DNA of 64,000 bases from positions 1,239,001-1,303,000 of the forward strand of contig JAUIRK010001055.1 in NCBI GenBank assembly GCA_030549495.1, read 5' to 3'. Made by a program: the position numbers and the translations under genes. Under the pieces are notes generated by a model. The model saw only the letters and a program-made list of their open reading frames with translations. It was not told the DNA's origin and did not search any database. Of this stretch, positions 1 to 11,286 are shown piece by piece (positions within the stretch are counted from its first letter, which is position 1; every line of letters begins with the position of its first letter). This DNA comes from Nectonema munidae (lineage: Eukaryota; Nematomorpha; Nectonematoida; Nectonematidae).

Positions 1-358
1 TGACACTGACACTACACTTAGAGTTGGACAGCCACTTTTCCTTCCAGGCAGAGAAGATTGCATAGCCTGCTTTGTAAGGCATGGAGTAATACGTGTAGCA
101 TTCATTGCAGAAATGCTCTCCTATCGAGATGTGATGCCATTTGGTAGTGTATGCACTGCCACAACACCGTTCACTAGATTTAGCAAAGCAGATTGGCACT
201 TCCTTCTCACACCAGACCTTTTCGCACCTTTTCTTCTTGTTATCTGCTTCCACGTTTGAGGAATAGGAGCGAAGCATAGCGAGAGGCGGGCTGTCAGAAT
301 CACTGGATTCCATATACTTTGCATCCACACTGGAACAACTTCTTTTGCGCCTAGACAT
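1..358 (-). CDS. KDM1B: KDM1B/LSD2-type lysine-specific histone demethylase, first coding exon (partial, runs off left edge)
   Basis: I translated the minus strand from the ATG at 358; 119 codons stay open to the window edge. An in-frame TAG lies about 30 bases upstream, so this is the first available Met. Residues 1-44 are polar, Ser- and Lys-rich and probably nuclear. Residues 45-87 match the N-terminal C4H2C2 zinc finger of animal KDM1B: Cys45, Cys50, Cys57, Cys65, His76, His82, Cys84 and Cys87, with the same spacing as the human finger as I recall it, plus the family words SERC and GEHFCNEC. A Trp-rich stretch follows (KEKWLSNSK near residues 105-115), where human KDM1B leads into its CW-type zinc finger. 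KDM1B is an FAD amine oxidase that removes mono- and dimethyl marks from histone H3 Lys4. The CW, SWIRM and oxidase domains must lie beyond base 1. No splice donor is visible before the edge. Confidence 0.9.
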   Translation of the reverse strand, partial: MSRRKRSCSSVDAKYMESSDSDSPPLAMLRSYSSNVEADNKKKRCEKVWCEKEVPICFAKSSERCCGSAYTTKWHHISIGEHFCNECYTYYSMPYKAGYAIFSAWKEKWLSNSKCSVSV

Positions 359-723
359 GATTTCTATAACTTCCGTTATGCTGCTCTATATGTGTGCAAA
401 GCATAAACTATCTCAAAGACTTGAACAAAGTATTCATCATTATAAGCCTAAAAAATATAGGAATGATTATTGCAAAAAAATATTATCAAAAAAGCACAAT
501 TTTCTAAGAACAAACTAGATGGACAAATTAAATGATTTCAATAACTATCTAAAATGTGTTTTTATACAGGATAAAAAATAGGTTTTAGAAAAATTCTTTC
601 GTTTAACCAGCGCAATTTTTCTTTTTTATCATGAGAAGCATGCGAAATTGGATTATATTATTAATAAAAAAATTTCATTTTAACTACAAGTTGATAAACA
701 TAAACTTCATGATAAAAAAGTAA
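359..723. other. Upstream region of the KDM1B-like gene
   Basis: AT-rich sequence between the KDM1B-like ATG and the end of the next minus-strand open frame. No TATA box, transposon end or coding stretch is convincing; it presumably holds the 5' UTR and promoter. Confidence 0.3.
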
Positions 724-951
724 TCAATTGAAGTATTTTAGTGAAAAACCCCATTTTTTCCATATGTATCCGAGGAATATAGTGAGTAGAACTATGATAA
801 CTAGATATTCTTGATAAGGGTTTTTTGTTACACATGCAGTTGTTTCAGTAGTAGAACATCCAAATCTCAAAGGACATTTGTGACCATCGGTTTCAATAAC
901 TGGTGAAAGCAATAAGAGATAAAAGGCTTTATTACATTCGATGAGTAGTGA
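724..951 (-). CDS. Unidentified short open frame with C-terminal membrane segment
   Basis: I do not recognise this. The frame is open from just after a TGA at 952-954 to a TGA at 724-726, about 75 codons, and contains no ATG, so if real it is a terminal exon. It has a Cys-containing luminal-like part (KCPLRFGC, then TTACVTKNP), one hydrophobic helix (YLVIIVLLTIFLGYIW) and a short basic tail (KKWGFSLKYFN). This is the layout of a tail-anchored or single-pass membrane protein C-terminus. It ends 366 bases upstream of the KDM1B-like start on the same strand. I see no AATAAA downstream. It could be a chance frame. Confidence 0.25.
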   Translation of the reverse strand, partial: SLLIECNKAFYLLLLSPVIETDGHKCPLRFGCSTTETTACVTKNPYQEYLVIIVLLTIFLGYIWKKWGFSLKYFN

Positions 952-2874
952 TCACTGTCTCTCCGTACCCTAATGGAAACAAAAAAATCTGGCATCACCT
1001 GTTCCATTCATTAAATTTTAGATCGTTTTTGCCAGTCTAATTCCGTCAAAACCAGTAACTATTTGAAAATTTAGTGAATTTGAAATGTTCTATCTCTCGC
1101 ATAACAAAGGTGTCAATTTATCAAACTGTGGAAAATTTGATGAATTGATCAAGTCCATGATATCTACAAATTCTACTTTAAGAGAAGCGCATAATCAATT
1201 TATTAAAAGCTATAATTCTCTAAATTATTTGAATTCACGATCACGTGACGAATTTGTTCTAGGCTAAAGCGTTATTCACGTGATTAGAGGCGAACTTGAA
1301 GAATTGGGAATGAACGCAAAAGGTGGGCGTAAAAATAATAGAGGAATTTATCACTTTGTTTTTAGTTTGACTCTATCATATATCAATGTTTTGTTATCTT
1401 GGCGAGCTTTAAGGTGGTAATGCGAACCAATCTTTTATCGTAGTCAATTTCCGTTGCTGGAGACTCAGGCTGCATATCTCTAGAGATTGTCATTGGAGCA
1501 TTCGTCTATGTTATAATTTTATCTATACCAATTCTGTGAAAGGCAATTCTTCTGAGTATTTAGTAAGATCTTTGTCAAATTTGGCATCTTTACAATTTCT
1601 AATGTGTGATAGTTTTTGTGACATTTGGAGCAAATTAATGAATGAGACTAATATGAAGTATAAGTAAGTTTTTTAGACTTCTATTTCTAACAATTTTCGT
1701 CATTGCGCTCGTATGAATCTTTTTCGTTAGCGATATTGTAATCTATTCTAAAAATGCGTAGACTAATGAATTGAGACCAACTGTTGCTATAATTCATATA
1801 AAAATACATACGGCTTTTAGAAAATAAGTAATCTTATAGTACACGATAAAATGGAGGTTTCCACTAATATCATCTGTGCATTTTTTTTTAATTTTTCAGC
1901 TAAGGTGGATCTCTAGAAGTGATAAAGTAGAGGGGATTTTTCCGAACCCCAGTTGTGTACGGCAAGAAGATTATCCTAAATGTATTTTTTTATATTCTTT
2001 TTACACATTCTTTTAAAAATAATTTTTTAAATGGAAATTATAATCCACTAGGCTTTCGAGGTTCGTTAGCTCTTGAGAATTGAGAATACATCTTTTATGA
2101 CATCCATGTTTTTAACACTCTGTCTTTCTTCAGTATCTGTTTACTCTGTATAATTGTTTTTGCGGATGAATACTTTATATATTGAATATTGGCGGCTTGG
2201 AGAATATATATTGTATATCATTTAAACTAAACAAAAATTGGAATTTAACTTTTTGCAAATTCAGGTGCCTCCAACTCTGACCTCGGTTTCTAGAAAATCT
2301 AGTCACTCATCGAGTTAGCTCAAAACGCAGATCAACAACAATGAGATTTTTTGAGAATCGGCACCGTAATCGGAATTGTACAAAAAAGTGTATATACAAT
2401 TAAATGCTTCACACATCTACAGGGTAAGAAGGGGTGGCACTTTTGACTCGGTAATAATTTGAGTCTGGCACAAAGATTTAAAAAAATCCCTGCCTACATC
2501 TTTACCTCTAAATTTTAAACTTGATTCTAATCTAAATTTTTACCTTAATATAAAATATACGCGTTCCTTCAGGCATACTTTAAAATCAATAGATGTTATA
2601 AAATTAAATCGAATTTAGAACTTGCAATTATAGTTAAGTGTGACTATTTTTCAACTTACCTTTACAACCCAAAAAGGGCCATTTTAAAATTTGGATAAAA
2701 GCGAACCTAAAAAGAATTCTGCACGTCAAAAGAATTTATCCTTTTAGAGAAAATGATTATATGTTCTTTTAAAAAATGAAAAATAATTTATAAATGAAAG
2801 AAAAGTTTTTGACTCATCTTGTTTTAATAAAGTTTGTTACCGTTGGTCTATTAAATAGGTAAAAAAGTATTTTA
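952..2874. other. Unassigned AT-rich region with two weak open stretches
   Basis: A 60-codon ATG frame at 1085-1267 (plus) and an open stretch at 1413-1663 ending at a good donor are the only coding-like signals; neither is recognised. The rest is AT-rich with no repeat boundary that I can define. Confidence 0.3.
1413..1663 (+). other. Possible unidentified exon ending at a GTAAGT donor
   Basis: An open frame of about 83 codons follows a TAA at 1410-1412 and runs to a consensus donor GTAAGT at 1664. The translation is Cys-, Trp- and Leu-containing with non-repetitive composition (for example CWRLRLHISRDCHWSI). I cannot assign a family. No acceptor was fixed; TCTCTAG at about 1476-1482 is one candidate. 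Chance openness is possible. Confidence 0.18.
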
Positions 2875-2995
2875 GTCGGAGGTTGGTTGGTTGGTTGGAG
2901 ATATCAAAGCACTTTCAGCCGTAAGGCTATATGCTCGCATTATGCTTAAGATACACCCTAACAACCATTGAGGCTCGGTTCGGAGGTTAATATAT
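2875..2995 (-). mobile_element. LINE 3'-tail fragment
   Basis: The segment begins with a GGTT tandem run (CCAA on the minus strand) followed by ATCAAAGCACTTTC and ATATGCTCGCA. The same words, in the same order, lie at the 3' ends of the two LINE copies at about 22.56 kb and 27.26 kb. It is read as a short 5'-truncated LINE tail on the minus strand. Confidence 0.5.
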
Positions 2996-3349
2996 AAAAC
3001 TTTGATTTTACCTCATCTTTTTTATTGCATTGAAAACTGATTTTATTTAAATAATTACGTCCAATGTTGCTTTGAATATAATCTTATCATACTTTTTATA
3101 GAATAAAATCTTATTATCATTCTATTAATACAGAATATGCAAATATTGTGATTATTTTATAAACATACTCGTATGTGAACTTCAAGTTTAAACTAAAAAT
3201 TTTTTCCCTTGAAAGTATAGTGTTGTTCATAATTGTATAAATTATTAATATGAAAATATATTGTCTATTGAAGGAAATGACACTTACATCAATCCTCCCA
3301 TTAGATTATTAGAATTTATAATTTAGTTTAATCTTTCTATAGCAATCTA

Positions 3350-4600
3350 CATACTCGTTTGCAATTTTTTATTACATATTATCTTAGTTTCTATATTGAA
3401 AGTAGTTTTCATAATAATCTAGTTGAATGCTTAGCTGCAAAAGTAATAATTAATGAAAAACACCATACCACTTTGGTTAATTATTATAAGAAGATTGAGT
3501 TAGAAAGCGTCGAAACATTTTATCCCACGTTGGCGAAACTTTATAAGAAAATAGTAACTAATGTATATACGTTGGAGATTTCAACCTAGATCTACTAAAA
3601 TTCAATAATATTCCCTATATGAAAAAATTATAGAAATTTTATTTTCTAACTCTTATAAACCGTCAATAACTGAATAAACTAGACATAGTAGCGAAACTCT
3701 ATACATTTTTTTTTCCTCGTTTTTCAAATACATTATGCCTTTACAATATACAATACTGTCAGATCATTTACTCATATTAATTTATATAAATTTAAATTGT
3801 CAGATTATTGGATATAAGTTTTGATAAACGTAGTTATCTAAGGAGCATTACTAGTTTTTGTTGGGAAAAATTTTATTAAATCCACCTATGAAAATCCAAA
3901 GGTATTTTTCTCAAACTGAATAAAAACAGGAAAAGTAAATAATAAGACATTTATGTCAAAGGTAAAGGTACAATACTATTAAAAAGCAAAAATATATGAA
4001 TTAATGAACATATTCTTCTACTTATGAGTAAACAAGACAAATATACTTAAAAATTTAAAACTCAAGCTCTAGTTCTCTTAAACATATTTCTTTTATCATT
4101 AAGGAATGAAATCAAAAATAAGTTAGGTCTGACAAGAAAACTTATCTAGAATTTTTTGTCAATAATACAAAGATGAAAGATATCTGGAAAAGTTTGAACA
4201 GTTTAGTGAAACCAGAAAAGAATAGAAAAATTGCATTAAAACATTATGGCTCATATATTATTGAATAGATAACCTATTTAGCTCTAAATTTGTTTCCTAT
4301 AATTTTTTAAGCCTAAGTTATGATAACTTTTTCGAATATACATCTAACTTAACATTTCCCTTAGTTCTCGTGAATGACTTATTAATAGCTATTGAATCTA
4401 TGGACTCTGACTCTGCTGAATGAAATTAAATTAAGTCATATCAAATGCATTATAAATGTGATTGGTACGATTTTGTTAGTAAGATTCAATGCATGTCTTG
4501 AATACTCTTGTTTCCCTCAAGTTTTGAAAGTCAATAAAATTGTTCCATCGTTTAAAAAGTTACATCTAGTTGAAATTCTTGTTACCGCGTGATTAATTGC
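3350..4600 (+). mobile_element. Decayed non-LTR retrotransposon (LINE), endonuclease to start of RT
   Basis: Three collinear scraps on the plus strand fit a Jockey/R1/CR1-like ORF2. At 3359-3589 a frame with NLVECLAAKVII and TTLVNYYKK matches the AP-endonuclease core. At 4150-4270 a frame with KMKDIWKSLNSLVKP matches the linker after the endonuclease. At 4392-4592 FPQVLKVNKIVPSFKK matches the reverse transcriptase motif 'FP..WK.a.ivPi.K'. Frames change several times and stops are frequent, so it is old. The remainder of RT is absent. Confidence 0.6.
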
Positions 4601-4639
4601 CTATCTTCACGGTGTTTATGTAAGTTACAAATTTTAAAA

Positions 4640-5018
4640 TAATGTTTGATGAGAATATTGGATTGTTCTTTATGATTGATAACTTGATCTTTAATGGTAA
4701 TAGAAGCATGAGTAGCTGTAATTCCACTGTTTATTTCTGTGAGTTTTTGAAGAATTTGTTTTATTGTTTAGATAGAGTTTCAAAGAAAGTCTTGAATTTT
4801 TCAGTTTGCTTTACTAGAAGCATCTTGTTCATTTGTCTGTTCAGTGAGTGTATGCTTCCTGTTGTTGTTCGTGTGTCAGGGGTGGGTGTTTCACGCAAAT
4901 AATTACGTTTCTTTATTAGTTTGACAATGCGTGGAGTAAAGTTCGGGTTGTGGTGTTTCCAGTTTCCTTTGGGAATATATGCTTTATCTGCTACTTTAAT
5001 TATGTGGTTGAAGTGCAA
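4640..5018 (-). mobile_element. LINE ORF2 fragment, opposite orientation
   Basis: A minus-strand frame at 4761-5018 reads AYIPKGNWKHHNPNFTPRI, then LIKKRNYLRETPTPD and SLNRQMNKML. This is the Arg/Lys-rich linker between endonuclease and RT in Jockey/RTE-like LINEs ('iP.g.....wt.ei..li..rn..r'). It lies tail to tail with the plus-strand LINE scrap just before it, so two different insertions meet near 4.6 kb. Confidence 0.6.
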
Positions 5019-5164
5019 AATTATTTCATTTAATATTTTTTTCTGATGTAATGGGCGTGTTGTTCATACTTTGAAAAAGAGGTTTCATACACGCAATAGC
5101 TTCAGAGGAGAGAGAAAATTAAAAAAAAATTTTTTGAGAAAGAGACCTTACTTTTCTCTTTTAT

Positions 5165-5590
5165 GTTAGATGCTTCAAATGATTCTTCTGTACTTGAAAA
5201 AGAATTGTATGCTGCAGATACGGATATAAAGGCAAAGTATTTGTCAAATTTTTTGCGATTGAAGAAAAAATTTAAATTTAATAAAGAAGCAAATGTTGAA
5301 GGAATTGGTATAATTTTATTGAATATAATTTCAATTTTTTAACATCAATATTTAATCTTCAAATAGCTGAGGCCATTGACCAAATAATGAAAAGAATTTC
5401 GAGCAAAAGCCGACCTGATTGGGTTAAAAGATTTGTAGGAATTGCATCTGATGAGACTTCAGTAATAATGAGCCCAACAAAAAGAGTTTTACAGAAAATA
5501 AAAGGAAACAAGGATGATATCATTCGGTTCATTGTCTAGCTCATCGACTTGAACGATGCTTTAAAGATGCTTTACCACAGTAAATTGGTC
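5165..5590 (+). mobile_element. hAT transposase fragment (ZNF862-like type)
   Basis: Plus-strand frames read FLRLKKKFKFNKEANVEGIG, then RFVGIASDETSVIMSPTKRV and, after a shift, HSVHCLAHRLERCFKDALP. The order 'vGi.sD..sVM' followed by 'hCl.HRLE...kda' is the catalytic-core signature of hAT transposases of the ZNF862/KIAA1586 kind. One frame change lies near 5515. Ends are not visible. Confidence 0.7.
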
Positions 5591-6119
5591 TCACTTTTCA
5601 ATATATAGGAAATCCTTGCATAACGCGGTTAATTGGTTCGATCAACGTCCGCACTATGCAAAACCGCGATATTCAAGGTCTATTTATAACGCATTTCAAT
5701 GATTTTAATCGAAATAAGTAAGGATGATTGAGGCGCTAGAGAATAGAAATGATTTTATTTTGTTTGATTTGAAGAATCATACAATCTAAAATACGTTTCA
5801 TACCGGGCACAACTATGAAATCCACAAGGAATATAACACTATTATTTATCAATGTACAAATCATTTTTCCAAAAAATGACCAGGTCGTTTTATTTTAACT
5901 TATTATTTTAATTAATTTTAAATTCACATAGTGCATCTTTATTTATGCCAATGGTTGTCATACTTTTTACTCCTAAGGGCCGCTTTCATCATTTGTCAAA
6001 ATTTAACCCAGTTATAGAGTTGATAATAGAAATTCAATAAATTACAAAATAATAAAGTTATAAGCCAAAAAACTTCCATGTTCTGGTAAATAAAAGCTTT
6101 TTGTTGTTGTTAGCTTTTG
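5591..6119. other. No gene; GC-richer patch with near-inverted motif
   Basis: Between about 5615 and 5695 a patch contains AACGCGGTTAATTGGTTCG and later AACCGCGATA, reminiscent of pogo/Tigger-type subterminal repeats, but no TIR pair was found. The rest is plain AT-rich sequence. Confidence 0.2.
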
Positions 6120-6960
6120 GGAGAAATATATCTAATAAAATATACCTTCAAATTTTACATGAAATATATTTTTTTATATCAAATCGGGAATGCTGATTTC
6201 ATTTTTGGACTTATTTTTGGAATTTAGAAATTGAAAATACCTATAAATGTGTAACAAATTTGCGGTTTACTTCTAAAATCTTTCTCTTAAAACATTCATT
6301 CAAATTTTACATGGAATATACACATTATTATAACAAATCCAAAATGGCAATTTCATTTATAAATTCTTTTTGCATTTAGAATTTGAAAATGCTAATCAAT
6401 GTGAAACAAATTTGCCTTTTATTTTTAAAATCTGTCTCCGAGAACATTTTAAAATTTTACATGAAATATGCACGCTTTTTTAAGAAATCAACAATGCCAA
6501 TTTCATTTATGGATTGTTTTTGCATTTAGAATTTGAAAATACTTATAAGTGTGAAACAAAGTTGCAGTTTATTTCTAAAATCTGTCTTCGAGAACATTCA
6601 TTCAAATTTTTCATGAAATATACACATTTTCATATCAAATCAACAATGTCAATTTCATTTATAGATTGTTTTTGCATTTGGATTCAAAATTACCTATAAA
6701 TATAAAATAAATTTGTCGTTCACTTCTAAAAATTGTTCCCAAAAATAAAATTTGCGGTTTACATCTAAAATCTGACTACGAGAACATTCATTAAAATTTT
6801 ACATGAAATACATCCATTTTTATAACAAATTAACAATGCCAATTCCAATTATAGATTGTTTTTGGATTTAGAATTTGAAAATACTTGTAAGCGTGAATCA
6901 AATTCGCAAATCAGATATTTTACACATATATACCCATTTTCAAGTAGGCTGAATCCAACA
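6120..6960 (+). repeat. Tandem array A of the ~150-base satellite (family F1)
   Basis: Five degenerate units spaced about 150 bases apart, except one longer step near the end. Each has TTTTACATGAAATAT, then TTTCATTT..GGA..TTTTTG, then TTGAAAATACCTATAA-like, then TTTGCGGTTTACTTCTAAAA. The same unit recurs at 23.96, 33.95 and 39.2 kb, always in this orientation. Confidence 0.85.
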
Positions 6961-7705
6961 GTGATTTTTATTTTTTATAAAAATTAATCATACCTGTCAA
7001 AAAATGATTGACATATGACACTTCAATTGAAATAAAGGACTTCATGATTAAATAGTTATACGTAGCTATATATGTAATTTATTTTGTCACAGAACAAATA
7101 GAAATATAAGTAGGCAAAACAAAATTGCAAAAAAAGAAAATATAACTGAAAATGATATAGAACTAAAAACGGGATTTTATACAGAATTCAATGAAGTGAT
7201 TTTTTAATGAAATTAATAAAATACAAAACAAGGACTCTGTAGGGGCATATTTTGATGCGCATCATTTTATTTAAAGCAGAAAGACAGTTCGTTTATACCA
7301 TTCACTCTATAAAATCTCGAAACAATCTGAATCGGTCAATTTAAATAAGTTTCGTGTTTGACCGTTTTGAGAAAGTTTTATACGTATATATAAATGAACA
7401 AAGATGATAAAGTTGAAAATCATTTATTTATAATAAAAATTTGATCGTTTTTTTATATCCAATGATTTGGTTGTGGTATCGTTTCCCTAAAATAAAAAAT
7501 ATTTTCACCTCAACATGAGTTTTCTGCATAAAATTTGCTATTTTATTTAATAATTGCTGGCAGTATTTAAAAAAAAGTGAATGATCTCTTTTATTAAAAA
7601 CTGTCAAGGATAATAAAAATAGTTTAAAAATAAGAGAAAAAGTTTATTCGAAAATTTGTCTTTTTGATAATAAAGATTCAAAAAAATATTTCCATTCAAA
7701 AACAT

Positions 7706-8190
7706 TTAAAAGAAATTTACATTTCTTGGGTTTTTCTCTTTATTAAAAGCAAAAATAGTACCTGCATTTACTCTTGCCGTATCTAATAGATAAGAAAAAG
7801 CGGCTACTGTCCATTTTTTTGTTTTTCTATTTGTGGAATAATTTCTTATTCTCTGATCGACTATATCCGTTCCACCCTTGGAAAAAATTGTACTGTTTAA
7901 AAATTGCAAGTTTACTTTTTTCATCGTCTAGTGTAATTTCTAAAATGCGTGGGGGGGGGGTCTGGAAGTCAAAACTAATACATTTTTCTTTCCTTTTGAT
8001 TTAGAAAATACAACATAACTATGAATTGATAAAAATTCTCTATCTATATCTCAGCAAAACTTATAAGAAAATTCATCTCTATTATCTAAACTTTTTATAC
8101 TTTGCGAAATACCTTTTCTTCTTGTGTCTATTGTACCGACTATAGTTAATCCTTTTTATAGAGCCAATTAGCTATCTTTATAGAGGTATA
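7706..8190 (-). mobile_element. piggyBac transposase remnant
   Basis: Minus-strand frames in order: YKKGLTIVGTID then RRKGISQSIKS (about 8150-8060), SKSKGKKNVLVLTS (about 7990), and FSKGGTDIVDQRIRNYSTNR with KWTVAAFSYLLDTARVNA (7706-7924). These match the piggyBac order 'L..kglt.vGTir.nrk.iP', 'k....lls', 'KGGvD.vDq....ys..R.t.rWp...f..ll..a..Na'. The last catalytic region is present, but the reading frame is broken several times. It is an internal fragment without TIRs or TTAA ends. Confidence 0.7.
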
Positions 8191-8859
8191 CAAAGGGTAA
8201 AAAGTTAAATTTCGACCTCTCAAAGATAAATATGCAGTGATGATGATGCCTCTTATAAGTGTATAAGTTCTATATAATTTTTCTCAATATATACATCGTT
8301 ACCTTGGCACAACTTGGATGGCATTTTCTGAAGAAGAGGGAGCCTACTTTATATATAAAAATGTAAGAAAGTTTGAGAAGCTATAACTTCATTCTTCCGA
8401 AATAGAAACTTACCAAATTTTGCATATCTGTATGCACATTAAATGGAATATTCAAAGTTTGAAAAAATTCGAAAAAATTATATATAATATTTAAAAAACA
8501 TGATGTAATCATGCAAACTCCATTTGAAATATAATTCACAGCCTAATTTTAATTCTAGTCTAAAAATGAAAAAAAAAATTTGAACATAAATATATGAATC
8601 AATTTTATAGTATAATGATGAGTATCAAAATTAATATTTGTGTCTCATTGGAAATTTTGATATTGAAAAAAATTGTTTTATTATAGATTCCAAATAAAAT
8701 CGAAACTTCAAAGAGAAATAAATTCATTTGTGAAATGACTAAAAATTTGAATATAGTCTTTGGAGAATAGCATGAGAACAAATCGTTCAAAAATCAGTAC
8801 AATATATCTGACCGCAAACATACCACGATTTTAAAAAATCACAAATTAATCAAAAATGT
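8191..8859. other. No feature recognised
   Basis: AT-rich sequence; short minus-strand frames such as 8605-8790 are low-complexity (Ile/Leu/Lys) and show no family resemblance. Confidence 0.3.
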
Positions 8860-9580
8860 TAAAAAAAACTTTTTATAACTACTTAAATAAAGAGTTAATT
8901 TTTTCAGTTGGGCTGTCATATGTCAATCAATTTTTTGACAAGATTTGATTGATTTTTAAAAAAAATAAACTTGACCATTGTATTCAGTATACATGAAAAC
9001 GGGTGTATATAAATGGGAAAACATTGTATAACCATTTAAACTAAAAGATTCTTTTTTCAGTTGACCTGTCATTTATCAATCAATTTTTTGATAGGTTTAG
9101 TTGATTTTTTAAAAAATAAACGTGACCATCGTGTTCAGCACACTTGAAAATGAGTATATATGTGTAAAAAATGTTGTATAACCATTTAAACTAAAAGTTT
9201 CTTTTTTTAGTTGAGCTGTCATATATCAATCAATTTTTTGACAGGTTTAGTTGATTTTTTAAAAAATAAACGTGACCATCGTGTTCAGCATACTTGAAAA
9301 TTGGTATATATGTGTAAAAAATGTTGTATACCCATTTAAACTAAAAGTTTCTTTTTTTAGTTGAGCTGTCAAATATCAATCAATTTTTGACAAGTTTGAT
9401 TGATTTTTACAAAAAATAAATGTGACGATCAGATTTGCAATCAATCATTTAGTAGGTTCTCGTGAAAATTTTGTAAAAATTTGCAATCATTCAAAAAAAC
9501 CGAGGGGGCTAAAATACCCCCCCCCCCCCCGTCATTGAGGAAATGAAAATGCCGTCACTAATAGGGTTCGCGTTCAGCCT
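8860..9580 (+). repeat. Tandem array of second ~150-base repeat (family F2) with GC-rich end
   Basis: Four units spaced about 150 bases apart contain TTGAGCTGTCATATATCAATC, TTTTTTGACAGGTTTAGTTGA, AACGTGACCATCGTGTTCAG and GGTATATATGTGTAAAAAA. The array ends in a poly-C run (about 9517-9530) and GTCACTAATAGGGTTCGCGT. Equivalent ends lie near 22.13 kb, 37.8 kb and, inverted, 38.8 kb. Confidence 0.8.
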
Positions 9581-10455
9581 TCTTTTCAAAGTCATTTTAC
9601 AAACAAATTTTATACAACCTATATAAGAGCTTGAACCTGCCAAACGCTGCTTCCATTTTAAAGAGCCTATGGAGAAAAATGGCTTTCACACGACATCCAG
9701 ACAGATGACGACGTTGTCTTCTGTACAACTGCAGAACACATGTCACAAAAATAATTAAAGAAGGCACAAGACGTTAGATTAAATCTAGAGTACAATAAGC
9801 TACACGTGACCTCATGAGCCGGTGACAAGTATCAAAAGCACGCTCTTTTATCATTCAAGTGCACAAGATTCGGAATTCAAAAAGTTGTTAGCTCAGCGTT
9901 GAAAAAGATTTATTCGATTCGATAATAAGTATGAATAATAATCTTTTTAATGACGATTCCAATATCTATCATAATTTTTGATTGACATTCTCTACCAAAT
10001 AGCCATGCTTTTGAGTAAAGTGACATACAAGTGTTATACGTTCAAAACTATGCAGCATTAAAATTTTTCATTTGTGATTTTTTTATTGAAATACATAGGA
10101 TTTTATGTTTGATGAATTGAGTAATCGATGTTTATAAAAAAAATATAAAACTATTATATATAGTTTATAACTGATGGAAAAGCTAAATTTTATAAATATT
10201 TTTCAATTTGTATTATCAAAAATTTGCTTACTATTAATTAAACATTTTTTCACTGCTAGTATTTTTTTAAACCAAGACAACTTTTTTTTCGTTTTTTTTA
10301 AAACTTTTTGTTGCTACTATAAAAACTACTAGATTAACTTACAAGATTTTCTAATGAATCAGACTGTTGTAGCTTTCGCTACTGAACCAAGGAGAAAGAA
10401 AACATCAGCGATTCTACCAAATAGCAAGAAAACCCATATTTCGATTATTTTAGAG
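9581..10455. other. No gene; moderately GC-richer first third
   Basis: 9600-9900 is less AT-rich than its surroundings and may be the continuation of the F2 repeat unit beyond its array. No open frame or family match is visible. Confidence 0.25.
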
Positions 10456-11250
10456 CAGTGATTCCCAAAAATAAGAAAATCCTTCCGCGGCAATTCAGAA
10501 ACTTCAGGAAGGAATTTAATCTCTTGTTTTTTTTAATTGTTAATTGAACACTTTCCTCCTAATTTTTTAGTATTTAAAATATATTCTATCCATCATATTC
10601 AAATTTATTTCATTCATAAATATAACTTTATAACTTTTCTTCATACAACATTTTTGAAATTTTCTCCTTTTTTTTTTGAAATTTTGCAACTTTGAGAATG
10701 AAGAGACATTGCTTTTAATTTAGGAACATATAAACGTTTTTTAAGATTTAAATTGAAAATTTTATTCAGAATACAAAGGATAGAGTTAGAGTATCTTGAA
10801 ACATTTTAACGAAAGACTTGACAACTTTTAAAAGAAAAGAATCAGTAAAAAGAGGTTTTACTAGCAAGTATTCTATCATTGCATTTGAAATTTTATATGC
10901 AATTTTTTATTTGAAATTTTATATGTATTTGAAAGATCAAGCGAAATTAAAAGGAAATTTAGCAATCAGTTTGTAATCTTCATGAGGTCTCGACATTTGA
11001 TAAAGTGCCAATTGGGCAATGGTTTCTTTTCCTAAGCTGGTATTTCTCTTTTTGTTCCAAGATCGTTTATAATGAAGCTTAAACTTTGGGAAGAAAGGAT
11101 TGAAAATAGAAATTTTACTATGTTTGAACATCTTAGCGAAATGCTTGATAAAAGAGAATATAAAGAAAAATTAGAAATTCTGAAGCTTGTTAAATCCCAT
11201 TCATACCCAAAAGAATCATCGTAGTACACAGGTTGGAGATGACACTCAAG
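10456..11250 (+). mobile_element. hAT element remnant with left TIR
   Basis: CAGTGATTCCCAAA followed by CCTTCCGCGGCAA at 10456-10493 matches hAT TIRs of the 'CAGTGGTTCCCAAC..CGCGG' kind. At about 11060-11215 the plus strand reads FIMKLKLWEERIENRN, then FTMFEHLSEMLDKREY, matching 'f..KL.lW...i...n...F..l.e.l' of SCAND3/ZBED-like hAT transposases. Most of the transposase and the right end are missing. Confidence 0.55.
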
Positions 11251-11286
11251 TTGTCTACCCTCCTTCAACCGTAGAGGTTATGAGAT

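Noticed and set aside
9517-9530. Poly-C run, and the G run near 7951, as a quadruplex element
   Set aside because: These are single homopolymer runs, probably slippage products at repeat ends; there is no multi-tract pattern.
6120-9580. Regularly spaced repeats that could suggest a CRISPR array
   Set aside because: The whole ~150-base unit is repeated and diverged; there are no short identical repeats with unique spacers, and the DNA is eukaryotic.
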